From assembly GCA_903953145.1 (NCBI GenBank), contig CAJBIL010000480.1:1-17209 (forward strand): a stretch of 17,209 nucleotides of DNA, read 5' to 3'. Position numbers and translations under genes: made by a program. The notes under the pieces are model-generated. The model saw only the letters and a program-made list of their open reading frames with translations. It did no database searches and had not been told where the DNA came from. This document shows, one piece after another, positions 14,024 to 17,209 of this stretch (position 1 is its first letter; the number at the start of each line of letters is the position of its first letter). This stretch comes from an uncultured beta proteobacterium (GTDB lineage Bacteria > Pseudomonadota > Gammaproteobacteria > Burkholderiales > Rhodocyclaceae).

Positions 14024-14518
14024 ATGTTCAAACAAATAATCACGCTAATCGCAGCGCTGACGCTTGCCGCCTGCGATAGCAGCACGCCGGCCAAACTGAA
14101 CACCGGCGACGCTGCGCCGGCATTCACGACCGGCAGCCTGCATGCCGCCACCGTCAAATTCCCTGACGATCTGCGTGGCAAGGCCGTGGTTGTTCGCTTC
14201 TGGGCAGACTGGTGTCACTACTGCGAAGACGAGATGAAGGCCATCGAGCGCGTCTGGCAGCGCCACAAGGGCGAAGGGCTGGAGGTCATCGCGATCAATG
14301 CCGGGCAGGACAAGGCGACTGTTGCAGCTTTCATCAAGAAAATCGGCGTCACTTACCCGGCACTGCTTGATGAATCAGCGACGATTTCAAAACAATATGG
14401 CGTGGTCGCCCTGCCCACCACTTACTTTGTTGGCAGGGACGGTAAAATTCGCACCAAAGTGCTTGGCGAAGCCGATGAAGCGACCTTCGAGCGAATCGCC
14501 GTTGAATTATTGAAGTGA
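14024..14518 (+). CDS. TlpA/ResA-like thioredoxin-fold lipoprotein
   Basis: A 164-residue lipoprotein of the TlpA/ResA family, which reduces cysteines on cytochrome c or copper-site proteins. The lipobox LAAC puts the lipid on Cys17, and Asp18 at +2 would keep it in the inner membrane by the enterobacterial rule. The thioredoxin domain has FWADWCHYC (Cys64, Cys67) and the cis-proline loop ALPTTYF (Pro131). The start at 14024 follows the polytopic gene stop by 1 bp; an upstream in-frame start at 14003 would spoil the signal peptide. Its partner is probably the Cys-rich membrane protein just upstream. Confidence 0.9.
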   Translation: MFKQIITLIAALTLAACDSSTPAKLNTGDAAPAFTTGSLHAATVKFPDDLRGKAVVVRFWADWCHYCEDEMKAIERVWQRHKGEGLEVIAINAGQDKATVAAFIKKIGVTYPALLDESATISKQYGVVALPTTYFVGRDGKIRTKVLGEADEATFERIAVELLK

Positions 14519-14528
14519 GCCCGCTCAA

Positions 14529-14705
14529 ATGAACCAACCCTGCGATCTGTGTGGTCTCGACTGCGGCGTCAAACCCTTTACCCTGCCCACACCCGAGAAA
14601 AACCTGCAATTTTGTTGTGAAGGCTGCAAGGGAATCTACGAAATGTTGCACGACATCAAAGAAGCGCCTGCGAATACGGCACAAAATAACCCTCAGAAAT
14701 CCTGA
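14529..14705 (+). CDS. Stand-alone P-type-ATPase metal-binding domain protein (58 residues)
   Basis: A 58-residue protein: CDLCGLDC (Cys5, Cys8, Cys12) near the start, then FCCEGCKGIYEML (Cys29, Cys30, Cys33). This is the pattern of the cysteine-rich domain (PF12156 type) normally fused to the N terminus of CcoI/FixI-type copper ATPases. Here it is a separate gene, 10 bp after the thioredoxin-like gene, and the P1B ATPase downstream lacks this domain. It may feed metal to that ATPase. The family resemblance is seen in the Cys pattern; the role is inference. Confidence 0.8.
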   Translation: MNQPCDLCGLDCGVKPFTLPTPEKNLQFCCEGCKGIYEMLHDIKEAPANTAQNNPQKS

Positions 14706-14723
14706 ATATCGAGAGGAAATAAA

Positions 14724-15101
14724 ATGAACACAATGATGAACGACGCCGCCCACAAAATGCCGCAGATGATGGGCTCGATGAGCAACATGATGAGCCACCC
14801 CGCTGCCAAGAGTGCCGCAATGGCAGGTGCCGGCTATGTGGCGCGCGGTATCGTCACCCGTTCGCTGTTTGCCAATCCGCTGGTGTTGCTGGTTGCCGGG
14901 GTTGCTGGCGGCGTAGCGGCAGGCTACCTGTTGCACCAGTACCGCAAGGAAATCGTTCTCGCGGTCTCCAAGGCAACCGGTATGGGTAAAGACTTCGCGC
15001 TGCAACAAAAGGAAAACCTCGCCGATCTGATGGAAGAAGCGAAAGAGAAGGAAGCTGCAGCAGCACAACCTGTGGCAACGCCCGAGGCGCCGGCCGCCTG
15101 A
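14724..15101 (+). CDS. Met-rich small membrane protein, unknown
   Basis: A 125-residue protein. The first 23 residues contain nine Met and two further polar stretches (MMNDAAHKMPQMMGSMSNMM), a composition typical of Cu(I)-binding segments. A membrane helix with small residues follows (about 49-70), then a charged helical segment (about 73-110) and an Ala/Pro tail. AGAGGA before the ATG is a good ribosome site. I recognise no named family. Position between the stand-alone Cys domain and the HMA-like protein, both upstream of a P1B ATPase, suggests an accessory to metal transport. Confidence 0.75.
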   Translation: MNTMMNDAAHKMPQMMGSMSNMMSHPAAKSAAMAGAGYVARGIVTRSLFANPLVLLVAGVAGGVAAGYLLHQYRKEIVLAVSKATGMGKDFALQQKENLADLMEEAKEKEAAAAQPVATPEAPAA

Positions 15102-15128
15102 TCTTTTATCACCTGCCGGAGAGAGGCA

Positions 15129-15779
15129 ATGAGCCTTCCACTCGCCCCAGAGACAATGAACTCGCTGGCAAAACGAATCATCGTCCGCCACCGTGAATCA
15201 GGACATATCCGTTTCGCTTTGCCTGCCGAGCTTTGTTCGCCGGGCGCAAACCGTGCGCTGAACGACGCTCTGCGTACGCAGCCTGGCGTCTACCGGGTGA
15301 CGCTATACGCCAGCGACCGAACCCTTTCGATACGCTACGATGCGCATGTTTGCAGCGTTCATGAGGTAGCGCGCAAGCTGTTTTCTTCACTCGCCACGCT
15401 GCCGGAAAAAACGGATGCCGATGCTGAAGTTGCTTCGCCAGCCCTCGCACTCCCCGCCGAGCGGCTCTCTGCCGGCGTGCAAAATCTCGAAGCACGCACC
15501 CGGCAGCAGCTCAATCGCCTGATGCAGCGCATGTCGCGCTACCGCCAGTTGCATGGTATCCAGAAACGCGTTCAACCCGTACTCGAAAGCGCTTTGACTG
15601 AAAAAGCCATCACCAACTTTCTCAACGACCTGCTCGCCTTCTACCTGATTCGCGTGCATTGGGATCTGATCACCCAGCGCTGGCTGCGCGAGCCACTAAA
15701 ATTCCGCAGCGCCTGGATGACTATTTTTTATTTGGTCTTTCTACTCGTGCGTTATCGTAAAACGGTGGCGAAAAAATGA
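15129..15779 (+). CDS. HMA-like domain protein with C-terminal membrane segment
   Basis: A 216-residue protein. Residues 15-90 form a ferredoxin-like HMA_2-type domain (RESGHIRFALP, TQPGVYRVTLYASDRTLSIRYD) without the CXXC of classical HMA domains; Cys36 and Cys75 are its only cysteines. A charged linker follows, then a C-terminal hydrophobic part (about 160-180 and 194-208). The same kind of domain opens the P1B ATPase encoded next, whose start overlaps this stop by 4 bp (ATGA, 15776-15779). It is therefore very likely a partner of that ATPase. GAGAGAGG before the ATG is a strong ribosome site. Confidence 0.8.
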   Translation: MSLPLAPETMNSLAKRIIVRHRESGHIRFALPAELCSPGANRALNDALRTQPGVYRVTLYASDRTLSIRYDAHVCSVHEVARKLFSSLATLPEKTDADAEVASPALALPAERLSAGVQNLEARTRQQLNRLMQRMSRYRQLHGIQKRVQPVLESALTEKAITNFLNDLLAFYLIRVHWDLITQRWLREPLKFRSAWMTIFYLVFLLVRYRKTVAKK

Positions 15780-17209
15780 CTTCTGGAACGTTCAGGCACT
15801 TCCAAGTTGCACACCGGCTGACGCACCGTATCCGCCTCGTTGCATCTCCGCTGATCAAAAACCCCGAACGCTGCTATATCCTCGAAATCCTCCTGCGCAA
15901 ACGGCCGGAGATCAAGGAAGTACGCGCTGTTCCAGAGATTGGCTCAATCGCCATTCATTACGATCCGACGTGTTTGCCGGAAGCAAACCTGCTCAGCACC
16001 GTCGATTTCATACTCGGCAATCTGATCACCCGGCCAGCCGCGGCGCCCGTTGCAGAATCGCCAAGCCTTGATGTGCCATTAACGGAGTGTTCGCTGGCGA
16101 TTGAAGGGATGACCTGCGCCTCGTGCTCGCTACTGATAGAAATGTCGCTGCGTCGCGATCCGCGCATCGAGAGCGCCAACGTTAATTTTGCCGCACAAAC
16201 AGCGCTGATTAACGGCCGAATCAGCCGCGAAGAGGCATTCAAGCTAGTGAGCAAACTTGGCTACACGGCACAAGCTATGGACACGCTGGGGCAGCGCCGG
16301 CTGATCGTCGAGCGCGAGAAGGCGCAACTTAAGCTGGCCAAACAGCGCATGCTGCTTTCTGCCGCGCTGAGCACGCCGGTGATGGTGCTCGGCATGCTGA
16401 TGCATCGCTCGCCAACCCTGCGCCTGCTCGAATTCGCCCTGGCCACGCCGGTACTGTTCGGGCCGGGCAAGGAAATTTTCATCAAGGCGTGGAAACTGGC
16501 GCAGCAGAAATCCGCCAACATGGATTCGCTGATTGCGCTTGGTGCAGGCGCGGCTTATCTGTATAGCCTGCCCGGCCTCGTTCGCCGGCCGCATCATGTT
16601 TATTTTGAAGCGGCAGCCAACATCATCAGCTTCGTCCTGCTTGGCCGCTTCCTCGAAGAACGCGCCAAGGGGCAGGCCAGCGATGCGATCCGCAAACTGA
16701 TCGACCTGCAGCCGGATACCGCGCTGGTCCTGCGCGACGGGGAAGAGCGCATCATGCCGATTGACGAAGTCCTGGTCGGCGACGTGTTGCGCGTTCGCCC
16801 CGGCGACAAGATTCCGACCGATGGCGTGCTGCTTGACGGGCGCTCCGAGGTCGATGAAGCCATGCTCACCGGCGAATCGCTGCCGGTCACCAAGCGCGGT
16901 GGCGACAAGGTTTATGGCGGCTGTCTGAACGGCAACGGCAGCTTCACGCTGCGCGCCACAGCAATCGGTCCGGATACCGTACTCGCCGGCATCGTCAAGC
17001 TGGTTGATCACGCGCAGGGCGCCAAGCTGCCCGTACAGAAACTGGCCGACCGCATTTCGGCGCGCTTTGTGCCGGCAGTCGGCGGCATCGCCGGGCTGAC
17101 TTTCGCCGGCTGGCTGCTCGCCCGCCACCACCCGGCCACGGCGCTGGCACACAGCATCGCCGTACTGCTCATCGCCTGCCCCTGCGCACTCGGGCTGGCG
17201 ACGCCGACC
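15776..17209 (+). CDS. P1B-type (copper) ATPase, C terminus cut by window edge
   Basis: The frame gives 478 residues and runs off the right end. Order: an HMA_2-like domain (about 8-82, HRLTHRIRLVA), a classical HMA domain with GMTCASC (111-117), a first group of membrane helices (from about 190), SANMDSLIALGAGAAYLYS, the actuator domain with MLTGES (363-368), and CPC (468-470) in the metal-binding helix. CPC and GMTCASC are typical of Cu(I)-transporting ATPases (CopA, CtpA, CcoI). The phosphorylation DKTG motif and C-terminal helices lie beyond the window. Such pumps supply copper for periplasmic cuproenzymes or detoxify the cytoplasm. The assembly genes around it favour supply. Confidence 0.93.
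   Translation, partial: MTSGTFRHFQVAHRLTHRIRLVASPLIKNPERCYILEILLRKRPEIKEVRAVPEIGSIAIHYDPTCLPEANLLSTVDFILGNLITRPAAAPVAESPSLDVPLTECSLAIEGMTCASCSLLIEMSLRRDPRIESANVNFAAQTALINGRISREEAFKLVSKLGYTAQAMDTLGQRRLIVEREKAQLKLAKQRMLLSAALSTPVMVLGMLMHRSPTLRLLEFALATPVLFGPGKEIFIKAWKLAQQKSANMDSLIALGAGAAYLYSLPGLVRRPHHVYFEAAANIISFVLLGRFLEERAKGQASDAIRKLIDLQPDTALVLRDGEERIMPIDEVLVGDVLRVRPGDKIPTDGVLLDGRSEVDEAMLTGESLPVTKRGGDKVYGGCLNGNGSFTLRATAIGPDTVLAGIVKLVDHAQGAKLPVQKLADRISARFVPAVGGIAGLTFAGWLLARHHPATALAHSIAVLLIACPCALGLATPT

Noticed and set aside
14349..15191. A 280-codon minus-strand frame opposite the Cys-domain, Met-rich and HMA-like genes
   Set aside because: It runs antisense to three genes with good ribosome sites and clear motifs, and its protein shows low-complexity Cys/His/Arg composition typical of shadow frames.
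16244..17152. A 302-codon minus-strand frame opposite the P1B ATPase
   Set aside because: The plus strand encodes an unmistakable P1B ATPase with GMTCASC, TGES and CPC; the antisense frame is a by-product of codon bias.
1..17209. CRISPR arrays, tRNA or rRNA genes, insertion sequences
   Set aside because: I looked for regular spacer repeats, tRNA-like folds, rRNA segments and transposase genes with terminal repeats and saw none.

Overview
The window (17,209 bp, moderately GC-rich) looks like a denitrifying betaproteobacterium, most likely of the Rhodocyclaceae (Dechloromonas/Azonexus type). This is inferred from a nitrous-oxide reductase with a Sec-type signal peptide (clade II NosZ), a NirC-like cytochrome and the general style of the proteins. 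Taxonomy is inference; no marker gene is present. Almost every recognisable gene concerns copper or redox proteins of the cell envelope.

Layout. (1) Positions 1-719, minus strand: the N-terminal third of nosZ, cut by the window edge. (2) Positions 972-2670, plus strand, divergent from nosZ: a membrane-anchored YtkA-like protein, a SCO-family copper chaperone and a PCu(A)C copper chaperone, closed by an intrinsic terminator at 2709-2739. The two divergent units share one FNR/Dnr-type box (836-849) with a matching -10 element at the same distance on each side. (3) Positions 2874-5099: an OprC/NosA-type copper receptor with its own promoter. (4) Positions 5213-7115, minus strand: tonB-exbB-exbD. 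(5) Positions 7398-7733, minus: a NirC-like cytochrome c. (6) Positions 7969-10402, plus: a His-tailed protein of the 'copper uptake system-associated' type and a second TonB-dependent receptor that starts at TTG. (7) Positions 10559-10741: a 60-residue membrane protein. (8) Positions 10869-17209, plus: a tightly packed run holding a small anchored protein, an FtsX-type permease, a LolD/MacB-type ATPase, a polytopic membrane protein with Cys-Cys and HHHCPFC motifs, a thioredoxin-like lipoprotein, a 58-residue stand-alone metal-binding protein, a Met-rich membrane protein, an HMA-like protein and a P1B-type ATPase truncated by the window edge.

How it may work together (inference). OprC and the second receptor, energised by TonB-ExbB-ExbD, bring copper across the outer membrane. 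PCu(A)C, SCO and perhaps the YtkA-like protein handle it in the periplasm for the CuA site of NosZ and/or haem-copper oxidases. The P1B ATPase with its accessory metal-binding proteins moves copper across the inner membrane. The ABC/polytopic/thioredoxin unit has no role I can name and is the best candidate for an undescribed system.

A second regulatory layer is suggested by a 17-bp imperfect palindrome, TGCGRCA-N3-TGYCRCA, found upstream of nosZ, oprC, the nirC-like gene and the 60-residue gene. It resembles the box of RegA/PrrA/RegR-type redox response regulators.
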